Shown here piece after piece: positions 56,196 through 64,000 of a stretch of 64,000 bases of DNA; the first letter of the stretch is position 1; the number at the start of each line of letters is the position of its first letter. Where the stretch lies: contig NZ_CP034444.1 in assembly GCF_003952385.1 (NCBI RefSeq), positions 2,418,001-2,482,000 of the forward strand, written 5' to 3'. The notes beneath the pieces are model-generated. The model saw only the letters and a program-made list of their open reading frames with translations. It was not told where the DNA came from and searched no databases. This DNA comes from Mesorhizobium sp. M1D.F.Ca.ET.043.01.1.1 (GTDB lineage Bacteria; Pseudomonadota; Alphaproteobacteria; Rhizobiales; Rhizobiaceae). The translations under genes were made by a program, and so were the position numbers.

Positions 56196-56232
56196 CCGAC
56201 AAAAAGAACAGGCCACGGCTAAGCCGTGGCCT
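56196..56232 (-). terminator. Terminator downstream of dctA
   Basis: The stem AGGCCACGGC / GCCGTGGCCT with a three-base loop is followed, on the minus strand, by TTCTTTTTG. The orientation fits the end of dctA. Confidence 0.82.
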
Positions 56233-56265
56233 GCATAGCTTGGGAGGATGCCTTCTTTTTGTCGC

Positions 56266-56306
56266 GCAATTCCGGACCAAAACCGCTGGGCGGTTTCGCG
56301 GAATTG
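56266..56306. repeat. Hairpin related to the 105-bp repeat, just after dctA
   Basis: Two nested arms: CAATTCCG / CGGAATTG and AAACCGC / GCGGTTT. The left part GCGCAATTCCGGAC is identical to the core of the repeats at 15452 and 61693, so this looks like a rearranged or partial copy. Confidence 0.7.
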
Positions 56307-56312
56307 TTTTGA

Positions 56313-57650
56313 TCACTCCGCGGGCTGGAGACCGCCTGACAGCGCCAGGTCTGCCTCTTCCGGCAGCTGGCCGGCCATGGCGGCGGCGAACTGCTTCTGG
56401 TCGAGCTCGCCTTCCCAGCGCGCCACGACGATGGTCGCAACCGCGTTGCCGACGAAGTTGGTGAGCGCGCGGCATTCCGACATGAAGCGGTCGACGCCGA
56501 GGATCAGCGCCATGCCGGCGACCGGCACCGAAGGCACGACCGAGAGCGTGGCGGCCAACGTGATGAAGCCGGCGCCGGTGATGCCGGCCGCACCCTTGGA
56601 GCTCAGCATGGCGACGAGCAAAAGCAGGATCTGGTCGCCGAAGGTAAGCGGCGTGTCGGTGGCCTGGGCGATGAAGAGCGCAGCGAGCGTCATGTAGATG
56701 TTGGTGCCGTCGAGATTGAAGGAATAGCCGGTCGGGATGACCAGGCCGACCACCGAGCGGTTGCAGCCAGCGCGCTCCATCTTGGCCATAAGGCCCGGAA
56801 GCGCAGCCTCCGACGACGAGGTGCCGAGGACCAGCAGCAGCTCTTCCTTGATGTAGCGGATCAGCGCCAGGATGGAGAAGCCGTTGTACCATGCGACCGC
56901 GCCCAGCACGACGAGCACGAAAAGCAGCGACGTCAGGTAGAAGGTGCCGATGAGGAAGGCGAGGTTGGCGATCGTGCCGATGCCGTATTTGCCAACGGTG
57001 AAGGCCATGGCGCCGAAAGCGCCGATCGGAGCGGCCTTCATCAGGATGGCGACAAGGCGGAAGATCGGCGCGGTCAGCGCCTGCAGGAAATCGACCACCG
57101 GGCGACCGCGTTCGCCGACCAGCGCCAGCGCCACGCCGAACAGCACCGAGAAGAACAGCACCTGCAGGATATCGCCCTGCGCGAAGGCGCCGGTGATGGT
57201 GTCAGGGATGATGTTCATCAGGAAGCCGACGATGGTCGTGTCGTGCGCCTTCTCGGTGAAGGTCGAGATCTTCGAGGCGTCGAGCGTCGCCGGATTGATG
57301 TGCATGCCGGCGCCGGGCTGGACCACGTTGGAGACGACGAGGCCGACGACGAGCGCCAGCGTCGAGAAGACGAGGAAATAGATCATCGCCTTGCCGGCGA
57401 CGCGGCCGACCTTATGCAGGTCGGAGACGCCGGCGATGCCGGTCGCGACCGTGAGGAAGATGACCGGCGCGATCACCATCTTGACCAGCTTGATGAAGGC
57501 GTCGCCAAGCGGCTTCAACGAGGCCCCGATGTCGGGATAGAAATGGCCGAGAAGGATGCCGGCCGCGATGGCCGCCAGGACCTGCACGTAGAGATGCCGG
57601 TAAAAGGGAATTTTGCCGCGCGGTTCCGCGGCGGCGATTGCCGTCTGCAT
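56313..57650 (-). CDS. dctA: C4-dicarboxylate:proton symporter DctA
   Basis: 445 residues, about eight membrane helices with two re-entrant loops. Signatures are [80 protein letters not shown] and [14 protein letters not shown]. It imports succinate, fumarate and malate, the carbon source of bacteroids. A sigma-54 promoter lies 85 bp upstream and a DctD-like palindrome beyond it. dctB and dctD are divergent. Confidence 0.97.
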   Translation of the reverse strand: MQTAIAAAEPRGKIPFYRHLYVQVLAAIAAGILLGHFYPDIGASLKPLGDAFIKLVKMVIAPVIFLTVATGIAGVSDLHKVGRVAGKAMIYFLVFSTLALVVGLVVSNVVQPGAGMHINPATLDASKISTFTEKAHDTTIVGFLMNIIPDTITGAFAQGDILQVLFFSVLFGVALALVGERGRPVVDFLQALTAPIFRLVAILMKAAPIGAFGAMAFTVGKYGIGTIANLAFLIGTFYLTSLLFVLVVLGAVAWYNGFSILALIRYIKEELLLVLGTSSSEAALPGLMAKMERAGCNRSVVGLVIPTGYSFNLDGTNIYMTLAALFIAQATDTPLTFGDQILLLLVAMLSSKGAAGITGAGFITLAATLSVVPSVPVAGMALILGVDRFMSECRALTNFVGNAVATIVVARWEGELDQKQFAAAMAGQLPEEADLALSGGLQPAE

Positions 57651-57734
57651 CGTATCCTCCGTTCAGCCCCGATCGAGAAACTCGACCTCCCGGGGCAGTT
57701 GACCTCCACAGCCTCGCGGCTGCTGCGGAATCAT

Positions 57735-57751
57735 TTGCAACGGACGTGCCA
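57735..57751 (-). promoter_or_regulatory. Sigma-54 promoter of dctA
   Basis: On the minus strand, TGGCAC-GTCCG-TTGCA matches the -24/-12 consensus TGGCAC-N5-TTGCW exactly. It lies 85 bp upstream of the dctA ATG. Confidence 0.92.
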
Positions 57752-57856
57752 GATTCCGTTTCGACGCTCCAATTATTGATTCTGCTGACTTTTTTGGCCT
57801 GGCGATCGGTATTTTTCGCGCCCGCCGTGCGGCGATCCGCATAGGTCGAATTGTGC

Positions 57857-57878
57857 TTTGTGCGAAATCATGCACAAA
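57857..57878. promoter_or_regulatory. DctD-like upstream activating palindrome
   Basis: TTTGTGC-N8-GCACAAA, 7-bp perfect arms, with a further TTGTGC half-site at 57851. It is about 110-130 bp upstream of the sigma-54 promoter, as expected for enhancer binding by DctD, and it overlaps possible upstream starts of dctB. Confidence 0.75.
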
Positions 57879-57884
57879 TGCGGC

Positions 57885-59750
57885 ATGCTGCAACGCCCTG
57901 CCGCTGCCTTATCCCCGACGCCCGAGCTGCTTGCCGGGCGGGCGCGGCGCGCCTGGCTGCTGTTTGCGGCAGTGGCGCTCGCGATTGTCGCTGCAGCGCT
58001 CTATGGCGCCGGGCTCTACGGCCGCTCGACCGAGGTCGAGGCGCTGGCGGCGCAAGGGCGCACGGATGCCAATCTCAAGGTCGCGCTGCTGCGCGCGGTG
58101 CTGGAGAATCCGCGCGCACTGCCGCTGCTCCTGTCCGCAGACCAGCAGGTGCGTGACGCGCTGACCGAGCACAGCGCCGCCTCCATCGACGTGCTCAACC
58201 GCAAGCTCGAAGGGCTGGTTTCCGGCACCAAGGCCTCGGTGCTTTACGTCACCGGCACCGACGGCTTGGCGATCGCTTCGAGCAACTGGCGCGAGCCGGT
58301 GAGCTTCGTCGGCAGCGACTACAGTTTTCGCGCCTATTTTTCCGGAGCGATGCAAGCGGGCACCGCCGAATATTTCGCGCTCGGCAATGTCAGCAAGCGT
58401 CCGGGCCTCTACATTTCGCGCCGCGTCGACGGCGCTTCCGCACCCCTCGGCGTCGTCGTCGTCAAGATGGAGTTCGACCAGCTCGAGGCCGACTGGCACG
58501 AGGCGAACCGCCCGGCCTATGTCAGCGACGAGCACGGCGTGGTGCTGATCACCAGCGTGCCCTCCTGGCGCTTCATGACGACGGCGCCGCTGGCCGCCCC
58601 GGTGCTGGCCGGCATCCGCGCCAGCCAGCAGTTCGCCGAAGCGCCGCTGGTGCCCTTGCCGATCACCAAGCCACAAGCGCTCAGTGCCGATGTCGCGCTT
58701 GTCCACGCCATCACGCCGGGCGGCAGCGACGCGGAATATCTGCGGCTGTCCACGGCCGTGCCTTCGACGCCTTGGCGGCTCGACTATCTCGTCCCCGCGG
58801 AAGCGCCGATCGCCTCGGCACAGCGCGAGATGCGGCTCCTGGTGCTCGGCGTCCTCGTTCCGCTACTCGCCCTAGCCGCCTATCTGTTGTGGCGCAGGCA
58901 GTCCGCCCAGATGCGCATCGCCGCCGAGCAGGCGGCGCGCGCCGAGCTCGAGCGCCGCGTCGTCGAGCGCACGCGGGACCTCAGCCTCGCACGCGACCGG
59001 CTGCAGGCCGAGATCGCCGACCACCGCAGCACCGAGGCCCGGCTGCAGGTGATGCAGCAGGAGCTGGTGCAGGCGAACCGCCTTGCGACCCTCGGCCAGG
59101 TCGCCGCCGGCGTCGCCCATGAGATCAACCAGCCGGTGGCGACCATCCGCGCCTATGCCGACAATGCGCGCGTCTTCCTGGAGCGCAGGCAGACGGCGCC
59201 GGCCGAGGAAAACCTCGGCGCCATTGCCGCGCTGACCGAGCGCATCGGGTCGATCACCGAAGAGCTGAAAGCCTTCGCCCGCAAGGGCCGCACCGCGGCC
59301 GAGCCGGTCGAATTGCGCGGCGTCATCGAAGGCGCGGTCGTATTGCTCAGAAGCCGCTTCGCCGGCCGGCTGGAGGCGCTGGCGATCACGCTGCCGCCGC
59401 CGGCGCTGAATGTAATGGGCAGCCGGCTGCGGCTGGAACAGGTGCTGATCAACCTGTTCCAGAACGCTCTGGAAGCGCTGGAAGGCCGCGACGACGCAAG
59501 GGTCGAGGTATCCGCCGCCGAAACCGCCGACGGCGTTGCGTTGATCGTGTCCGACAACGGACCGGGCATCCCGCCGGCGATCCTGAAATCGCTGTTCACC
59601 CCGTTCAACACCTCGAAGGAAAGGGGGCTCGGGCTTGGCCTCGTCATCTCGAAGGATATCGTCGCCGATTATGGCGGACGCATCGAGGTGGCGAGCAGCG
59701 AGAGCGGCACCCGATTCACCATCCATCTCTCGAAGGCCGACCCGACATGA
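57885..59750 (+). CDS. dctB: C4-dicarboxylate-sensing histidine kinase DctB
   Basis: 621 residues from ATG 57885. Two membrane helices ([20 protein letters not shown] and [19 protein letters not shown]) flank a periplasmic double PAS-like domain (about 40-300). A coiled coil and DHp helix follow with the phospho-acceptor His in [20 protein letters not shown], then an ATPase domain ([27 protein letters not shown]). It senses dicarboxylates and phosphorylates DctD. TTG 57858 and ATG 57870 are in frame but overlap the DctD palindrome. It overlaps dctD by 4 bp. Confidence 0.95.
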   Translation: MLQRPAAALSPTPELLAGRARRAWLLFAAVALAIVAAALYGAGLYGRSTEVEALAAQGRTDANLKVALLRAVLENPRALPLLLSADQQVRDALTEHSAASIDVLNRKLEGLVSGTKASVLYVTGTDGLAIASSNWREPVSFVGSDYSFRAYFSGAMQAGTAEYFALGNVSKRPGLYISRRVDGASAPLGVVVVKMEFDQLEADWHEANRPAYVSDEHGVVLITSVPSWRFMTTAPLAAPVLAGIRASQQFAEAPLVPLPITKPQALSADVALVHAITPGGSDAEYLRLSTAVPSTPWRLDYLVPAEAPIASAQREMRLLVLGVLVPLLALAAYLLWRRQSAQMRIAAEQAARAELERRVVERTRDLSLARDRLQAEIADHRSTEARLQVMQQELVQANRLATLGQVAAGVAHEINQPVATIRAYADNARVFLERRQTAPAEENLGAIAALTERIGSITEELKAFARKGRTAAEPVELRGVIEGAVVLLRSRFAGRLEALAITLPPPALNVMGSRLRLEQVLINLFQNALEALEGRDDARVEVSAAETADGVALIVSDNGPGIPPAILKSLFTPFNTSKERGLGLGLVISKDIVADYGGRIEVASSESGTRFTIHLSKADPT

Positions 59751-61096
59751 CCAACGGCAATCCGGTCATCCTGATCGACGACGACGGCGACCTGCTCAAG
59801 GCGACGAGACAGACGCTGGAGCTCGCCGGTTTTGCCGTGTCCGCCTTTGCCTCGGCAAGCGAGGCGCTTGCCGGCCTCGATGCCGGCTTCGCCGGCGTGG
59901 TGGTGTCGGACATCCGCATGCCCGAAATGGATGGCCTGCAGCTCTTCGACCGCGTGGTCGATCTCGACCCGGATATCCCCGTCATCCTCGTCACCGGGCA
60001 CGGCGACATCGCCGTGGCGGTCAAGGCGATCAAGGATGGCGCCTATGATTTCATCACCAAGCCTTTCGCCGCCGACCGGCTGGCGCAGAGTGTATGGCGC
60101 GCGGCGGAGAAGCGCCGGCTGGTGATGGAGAACCGCGCCCTGCGTGAGGCGGCCGAGCAGGCGCAGGAGGGTTTGCCGCTGATCGGCCAGACGCCGGCGA
60201 TGGAGCGGCTGCGCCGCACGCTCAGACAGATCGCCGATACCGATGTCGACGTGCTGGTGACCGGCGAGACCGGCTCCGGCAAGGAAGTGGTGGCGAGCCT
60301 GCTGCACCGCTGGAGCCGCCGCGCCACGGGCAATTTCGTGGCGCTCAATTGCGGCACGCTGCCGGAGACCGTGATCGAGAGCGAGTTGTTCGGCCATGAG
60401 GCCGGCGCCTTCACCGGCGCGCAGAAGAAGCGCGTCGGCCGCATCGAGCATTCGAGCGGCGGCACGCTGTTCCTCGACGAGATCGAAAGCATGCCTGCCT
60501 CGACGCAGGTGCAGATGCTGCGGGTGCTGGAAATGCGCGAGGTGACGCCGCTTGGCACCAACGAGGTCCGGCCGGTCGACCTGCGCGTCGTTGCCGCCGC
60601 CAAGGTCGATCTCGGCGACGCGAGCCAGCGCGGCGCCTTCCGCGAGGACCTCTACTATCGGCTCAACGTGGTGACGCTTTCGATCCCGCCGCTGCGCGAG
60701 CGCCGGGACGACGTGCCGCTGCTGTTCGGTTATTTCGCAGAGCGCGCCGCCGCCCGCTTCCACCGCCCTGTGCCCGCGGTTCCGTTCGCGGTCCAGCGAC
60801 ATCTCAGAGAGCATGACTGGCCCGGCAATGTCCGCGAGCTCGCGCATTTCGCCGAGCGCTTCGTCCTCGGATTGGGGGAGATCGGCGGCAGCCCTTCGCC
60901 TCATCCGGCCGATTCGGATGCCGCCCTGCCCCTGCCGGAACGGCTCGAGCGCTACGAGGCCGAGATCATCCGCGAGACACTTGGTCGCAACGACGGCGAC
61001 GTCCGGCGCACGATCGAGGCGCTCGGCATCCCGCGCAAGACCTTCTACGACAAGCTGCAGCGGCACGGCATCGTGCGCAGCGATTTTTCCAGGTAG
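59747..61096 (+). CDS. dctD: Sigma-54-dependent response regulator DctD
   Basis: 449 residues. Receiver domain with phospho-acceptor Asp55 in [15 protein letters not shown]; an AAA+ domain with Walker [16 protein letters not shown] (the sigma-54 contact loop), the Walker B FLDEIESM and [15 protein letters not shown]; a C-terminal Fis-type helix-turn-helix ([20 protein letters not shown]). Activates dctA from sites upstream of the sigma-54 promoter. Translationally coupled to dctB. Confidence 0.96.
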   Translation: MTNGNPVILIDDDGDLLKATRQTLELAGFAVSAFASASEALAGLDAGFAGVVVSDIRMPEMDGLQLFDRVVDLDPDIPVILVTGHGDIAVAVKAIKDGAYDFITKPFAADRLAQSVWRAAEKRRLVMENRALREAAEQAQEGLPLIGQTPAMERLRRTLRQIADTDVDVLVTGETGSGKEVVASLLHRWSRRATGNFVALNCGTLPETVIESELFGHEAGAFTGAQKKRVGRIEHSSGGTLFLDEIESMPASTQVQMLRVLEMREVTPLGTNEVRPVDLRVVAAAKVDLGDASQRGAFREDLYYRLNVVTLSIPPLRERRDDVPLLFGYFAERAAARFHRPVPAVPFAVQRHLREHDWPGNVRELAHFAERFVLGLGEIGGSPSPHPADSDAALPLPERLERYEAEIIRETLGRNDGDVRRTIEALGIPRKTFYDKLQRHGIVRSDFSR

Positions 61097-61254
61097 ATCA
61101 AGCTTGTGGAACCCGATCCAACCCCAGACCGTTGAGCCTGTCCAGGAAACCGTGGCACGTCGGCACCAGCCGTGCGGCGAACGCATGAGCGCGATGGCGT
61201 TGCCGGTTGCACTTGGCAAGCGTTGATGGTTTGTTGCCGCTCAGCGGAGAACGA

Positions 61255-61602
61255 ATGATGCGCGAATCCCTCGGTCAAGACGAATACGGCTCGGCCAGCC
61301 CCTTCGATCCGGACGACCTGCCGAATCTCAACGCCATGGGGCCGGCGATGGGCAGCGGCAACGATTTCGAGAAATACGCCGTCGCCGTCATCATCGTGTT
61401 CGGCGCGCTGATTATCGGAGGCCTGATGGCCGCGTCGATGGCTTTCGGTCACCGCAACGGCTTCCTATTCGCGCTCGGCGGCGCCACCGCCGCCTGGATT
61501 TCCGGCAATGCGCTGCTGCTCGACCGGCCGCGCATCTATGCGCTGTTCGTCGGCATCGCAGCCGTGCTGCTCATCGCCTCGACCATCACGCTGGTCGCGT
61601 AA
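61255..61602 (+). CDS. Small membrane protein of unknown function
   Basis: 115 residues. A polar start (MMRESLGQDEYGSASPFDPD) is followed by three hydrophobic segments: YAVAVIIVFGALIIGGLMAA, a central GGATAAWISGNALL and YALFVGIAAVLLIASTITLV. GGAG is 5 bp before the ATG. No family known. It sits 159 bp downstream of dctD on the same strand and before the repeats. Confidence 0.6.
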   Translation: MMRESLGQDEYGSASPFDPDDLPNLNAMGPAMGSGNDFEKYAVAVIIVFGALIIGGLMAASMAFGHRNGFLFALGGATAAWISGNALLLDRPRIYALFVGIAAVLLIASTITLVA

Positions 61603-61651
61603 TTTCATCTGAGCCTGAGCACGATCTTTTCCAGAAACCGGTCCGCACTTT

Positions 61652-61693
61652 TCCCGGACGGAAAGCCGCGCACACCTTTCCTGGAATTCCTTT
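61652..61693. repeat. Degenerate half copy of the 105-bp repeat
   Basis: CCCGGACGGAAAGCCG and CACACCTTTCCTGGAATTCC match, with changes, the right half of the neighbouring complete copy (CCGGACGGAAAACCG ... CACACTTTTCCTGGAATTGC). It ends in TTTAG where the complete copy begins. Confidence 0.75.
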
Positions 61694-61797
61694 AGAGCGT
61701 TTCAGCGACTCATAGAATCGCCGAACCGCTCTAAGTATTTGTTTTTGCGCAATTCCGGACGGAAAACCGTTACACACTTTTCCTGGAATTGCTCTAG
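61693..61797. repeat. 105-bp palindromic intergenic repeat, copy 2
   Basis: Same length as copy 1 at 15452-15556, with 5 differences. Its right end provides the TAG stop codon of the gamma-glutamyltransferase gene on the minus strand, just as copy 1 does for nnrR. Confidence 0.92.
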
Positions 61798-63533
61798 TAG
61801 CCCAGCGCCTCGCCGGAAGCGGCGCGGCTGTCGATGGCGCCGTTGTACCGAGCGCCACCGCCCTTCTCGATCTCCGCAAGGCTCTTGCCGCCGACCAGTA
61901 TGCCGGCCGCCTGGCCCCAGGTCTGGTCGCTGAGATCGAGGTGATAGCCCATGCCGGCGAGCAGCCTTTCGGTGTCGGGCGAAAGCCCGAACGGTTCGAC
62001 ATAGACGGTATCGGGCAGCCACTGATGGTGGATGCGCGGCGCGTCGATCGCCTCCTGGATGTTCATGCCGTGGTCGACGACGTTGACGATCGCCTCCAGA
62101 GTGATGGTGATGATGCGCGAGCCGCCCGGGCTGCCGATGACCATGAACGGCTTGCCGTCCTTGGTGACCACGGTCGGGCTCATCGAGGATAAAGGCGTCT
62201 TCTTCGGCTGGATGGCATTGGCCTCGCCCTGGACCAGCCCGTAGAGGTTGGGCACGCCGGGCTTCTGGGTGAAATCGTCCATCTCGTTGTTGAGCAGGAT
62301 GCCGGTGCCGTCGGCGACGACGCCGGCGCCGAAGGAGCCGTTCAATGTATAGGTGACGGCGACCGCGTTGCCGTCCTTGTCGATGATTGAATAGTGCGTT
62401 GTCTCCTTCGACTCGCCGAAACCTTTCGGCATCAGGTCTTTCGAGACGCCGGCACGGAACGGATCGATCTTGTCGCGGATGTCCTTGGCGTAGCCCTTGT
62501 CGAGAAGCTTCGAGACCGGATTGTCGACGAAATCCGGATCGCCCAGCGCCGAGTTGCGGTCGACATAGGCATGACGCATGGCCTCGACCATGACATGGAC
62601 CGTCTCGGCCGAGCCGGCGCCGAGATAGGACAGCGGATAGCCCTCGAGCACGTTCAGGATCTCGCAGATGATGACGCCGCCCGAGCTCGGCGGCGGCGAG
62701 GAGATGATCTCGTAGCCGCGATAGGAGCAGGTCACGGGTTTGAGCTCGCGCACCGCGTACTGCTCGAAATCACCCTTGGCGAGGATGCCGCCCTTGGCGC
62801 CGCTTGCCTTGACGATGGCGTCGGCAATGGAGCCTTTGTAGAAGGCGTCCGGGCCTTTTTCCGAGATCGCCGCAAGCGAGGCGGCGAGGTCCGGCTGGAC
62901 GAGCCGCTCGCCAATCCCGTACGACTTGCCGTCGGGCTTGAGGAAGATGGCGGCCGCGGCCGGATCCTTCGCCAGCCGCGCCGCGCCGCCGGCAAAGGAA
63001 GCGGCGTCGCCCTGGTTGAGGACGAAGCCGCCCTTGGCGTAGGCGACGGCCGGGGCCATCAGATCCTGCCTGGACAAGGTGCCGTATTTCTCGCGCGCCA
63101 TCTCGAAGCCGGCCACCGAGCCCGGCACGCCGACTGCCAGATAGCCGTCGAGGCTGGCGCCCTTGATCGGCTTGCCGTCCTTGTCGAGATACATGGTCTT
63201 GGTTGCCGCAAGCGGCGCGCGCTCGCGAAAATCGATGAAGGTCGAGCGGCCGTCCTTCAAGCGAATGGTCATGAAGCCGCCGCCGCCGATATTGCCGGCG
63301 TTGGGGTAGACGACGGCGAGCGCATAACCGATGGCGACAGCCGCATCGACGGCGTTGCCGCCCTTCTTCAGCACCTCGACGCCAACCTCCGTCGCGAGAT
63401 GCTGGGCGGTCACCACCATGCCATGCTCGCCCTTGGCGGGGGCTGGCGAGGCAGCGAAGACGGCTGCCGATGGCAAGAAGGCGAGCGTGAGCGAAAGGCT
63501 GACGGCGATCAGCGTCCGGCGGGTGAGATGCAT
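61794..63533 (-). CDS. ggt: Gamma-glutamyltransferase
   Basis: 579 residues. A signal peptide (RRTLIAVSLSLTLAFLPSAA VFA) leads to the family fold: ATEVGVEVLKKGGNAVDAAV, NIGGGGFMTIRL, DFRERAPLAAT, and the autoprocessing site with nucleophile Thr378 in TTHYSIIDKDGNAVAVTY. Later are NGSFGAGVV, LLNNEMDDF and SSMSPTVV, GSPGGSRII. It cleaves glutathione and transfers glutamyl groups in the periplasm; the precursor is cut into two subunits at Thr378. ATG 63533 has AGGAG 9 bp upstream. Confidence 0.94.
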   Translation of the reverse strand: MHLTRRTLIAVSLSLTLAFLPSAAVFAASPAPAKGEHGMVVTAQHLATEVGVEVLKKGGNAVDAAVAIGYALAVVYPNAGNIGGGGFMTIRLKDGRSTFIDFRERAPLAATKTMYLDKDGKPIKGASLDGYLAVGVPGSVAGFEMAREKYGTLSRQDLMAPAVAYAKGGFVLNQGDAASFAGGAARLAKDPAAAAIFLKPDGKSYGIGERLVQPDLAASLAAISEKGPDAFYKGSIADAIVKASGAKGGILAKGDFEQYAVRELKPVTCSYRGYEIISSPPPSSGGVIICEILNVLEGYPLSYLGAGSAETVHVMVEAMRHAYVDRNSALGDPDFVDNPVSKLLDKGYAKDIRDKIDPFRAGVSKDLMPKGFGESKETTHYSIIDKDGNAVAVTYTLNGSFGAGVVADGTGILLNNEMDDFTQKPGVPNLYGLVQGEANAIQPKKTPLSSMSPTVVTKDGKPFMVIGSPGGSRIITITLEAIVNVVDHGMNIQEAIDAPRIHHQWLPDTVYVEPFGLSPDTERLLAGMGYHLDLSDQTWGQAAGILVGGKSLAEIEKGGGARYNGAIDSRAASGEALGY

Positions 63534-63673
63534 GGCGGGGACTCCTGGGCGTGGGGGACGCCTAGGAAAGGCCTTTGTGGTTGGTACGTCCAGCCAATAA
63601 TGACGCTTCGGACGGGGCAAGAGAGACCGCCCTGCAGCGGTCTCTTCAAATCCATCGGACGGCTGGGCCATTC

Positions 63674-64000
63674 TCAGCCGTTTTGAACAGCGGCCACAGC
63701 CTTTCGGATTGCATCGATGACGACGGTGGGCTGGGAGAGCATCGGCACATGGCTGCTCGTCACCTCGGTGACGGTCGCTCCCATGCGCTTCGAAACCCAG
63801 CGCTGGAGCTCTGGATGCACGGTGTGGTCCTTCGTAGCCAGCACGTACCAGCTCGGCTTGCTCCGCCAGGCGACCTGGTCGGCGGTGAGCTTCTGCTCAT
63901 TGAACGAGTCGGCATGCAGGGGGAAGTGCGTCGCCCACACCAGCTTCTGCTCGTCTTCCGGCAGGTCGCCCGCGAAGAATTCGGTGCCGGAGGGGAGCAG
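63674..64000 (-). CDS. Alpha/beta hydrolase, 3' part (5' end off window)
   Basis: The frame enters from the right edge (LLPSGTEFFAGDLPEDEQKL) and ends at 63674, 108 codons visible. The pattern SKPSWYVLATKDHTVHPELQ and the catalytic His region VTEVTSSHVPMLSQPTVVID is that of alpha/beta hydrolases of the esterase/EstC (salicylate-esterase-like) group, in which the charge-relay Asp (KDHTV) and His (SSHVPML) are seen here. The nucleophile lies outside the window. The substrate is unknown. Confidence 0.88.
   Translation of the reverse strand: MLPSGTEFFAGDLPEDEQKLVWATHFPLHADSFNEQKLTADQVAWRSKPSWYVLATKDHTVHPELQRWVSKRMGATVTEVTSSHVPMLSQPTVVIDAIRKAVAAVQNG

Noticed and set aside
56266..56306. Second terminator for dctA
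   Set aside because: The hairpin lacks a following T-run of good quality and shares its core with the intergenic repeats, so it is listed as a repeat.
59669..61219. 516-codon minus-strand frame opposite dctD
   Set aside because: Antisense shadow of dctD; composition lacks any recognisable domain.

Overview
The window looks like a chromosomal or symbiosis-associated segment of a rhizobial alphaproteobacterium, most likely Mesorhizobium or a close relative. This is inferred from the high GC content, the fixLJ/fixK/fnrN/fixNOQP/fixGHIS gene set, the nadABC-bioBFDAZ order, and the rhizobial type of intergenic repeat. No rRNA, tRNA, CRISPR array, integrase or intact insertion sequence was recognised.

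Region 1 (1-32.8 kb) is a microaerobic and denitrification island. It holds a Pat-like ADP-forming acyl-CoA synthetase/acetyltransferase and a flavin-binding PNPOx-like protein, then the oxygen sensor pair fixL-fixJ, hemA, fixK, and an acetate-forming phosphoketolase/acetate kinase pair. Next come a DUF1858 redox-disulfide protein, nnrR, nnrS, pseudoazurin, nirK-nirV, a group III truncated haemoglobin, a potassium-channel-like protein, hemN, fnrN, fixNOQP, fixGHIS and a CBS-BON protein. Three Crp/Fnr regulators (FixK, FnrN, NnrR) lie within about 13 kb. I found eight FNR/FixK-type boxes (TTGAY-N4-RTCAA-like), four NnrR-type boxes (TTGC-N6-GCAA-like) and two chimeric boxes joining one half of each. 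Two genes here are broken: an alcohol dehydrogenase by a one-base deletion, and a small conserved gene by an in-frame TAA.

Region 2 (32.9-42.5 kb) is cofactor biosynthesis: a NadQ-like Nudix/winged-helix regulator, a 51-bp nested palindrome (probable operator), nadABC, then bioB-F-D-A-Z, nearly all with start/stop overlaps.

Region 3 (42.9-50.7 kb) holds a formylglycine-generating enzyme and an exported sulfatase, an outer-membrane barrel protein, an AraC-type regulator, a small exported protein and a large MscS-type channel. A promoter-like segment of about 100 bp is present twice, on both sides of the barrel gene.

Region 4 (50.7-56.1 kb) is mixed. A decayed hydroxyquinol/resorcinol catabolic remnant is left, in which only maleylacetate reductase is whole, followed by a LuxR-type regulator, two uncharacterised genes, a pseudouridine synthase and a histidine phosphatase.

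Region 5 (56.2-64 kb) is the C4-dicarboxylate system dctA / dctBD, with a sigma-54 promoter and a DctD-like palindrome, then a small membrane protein, 105-bp repeat elements, gamma-glutamyltransferase and a partial alpha/beta hydrolase.

Together regions 1 and 5 contain much of what a bacteroid or microaerobic cell needs: oxygen sensing, high-affinity cbb3 oxidase, haem supply, nitrite reduction with NO handling, and dicarboxylate uptake. Part of the regulatory wiring can be read from the boxes.
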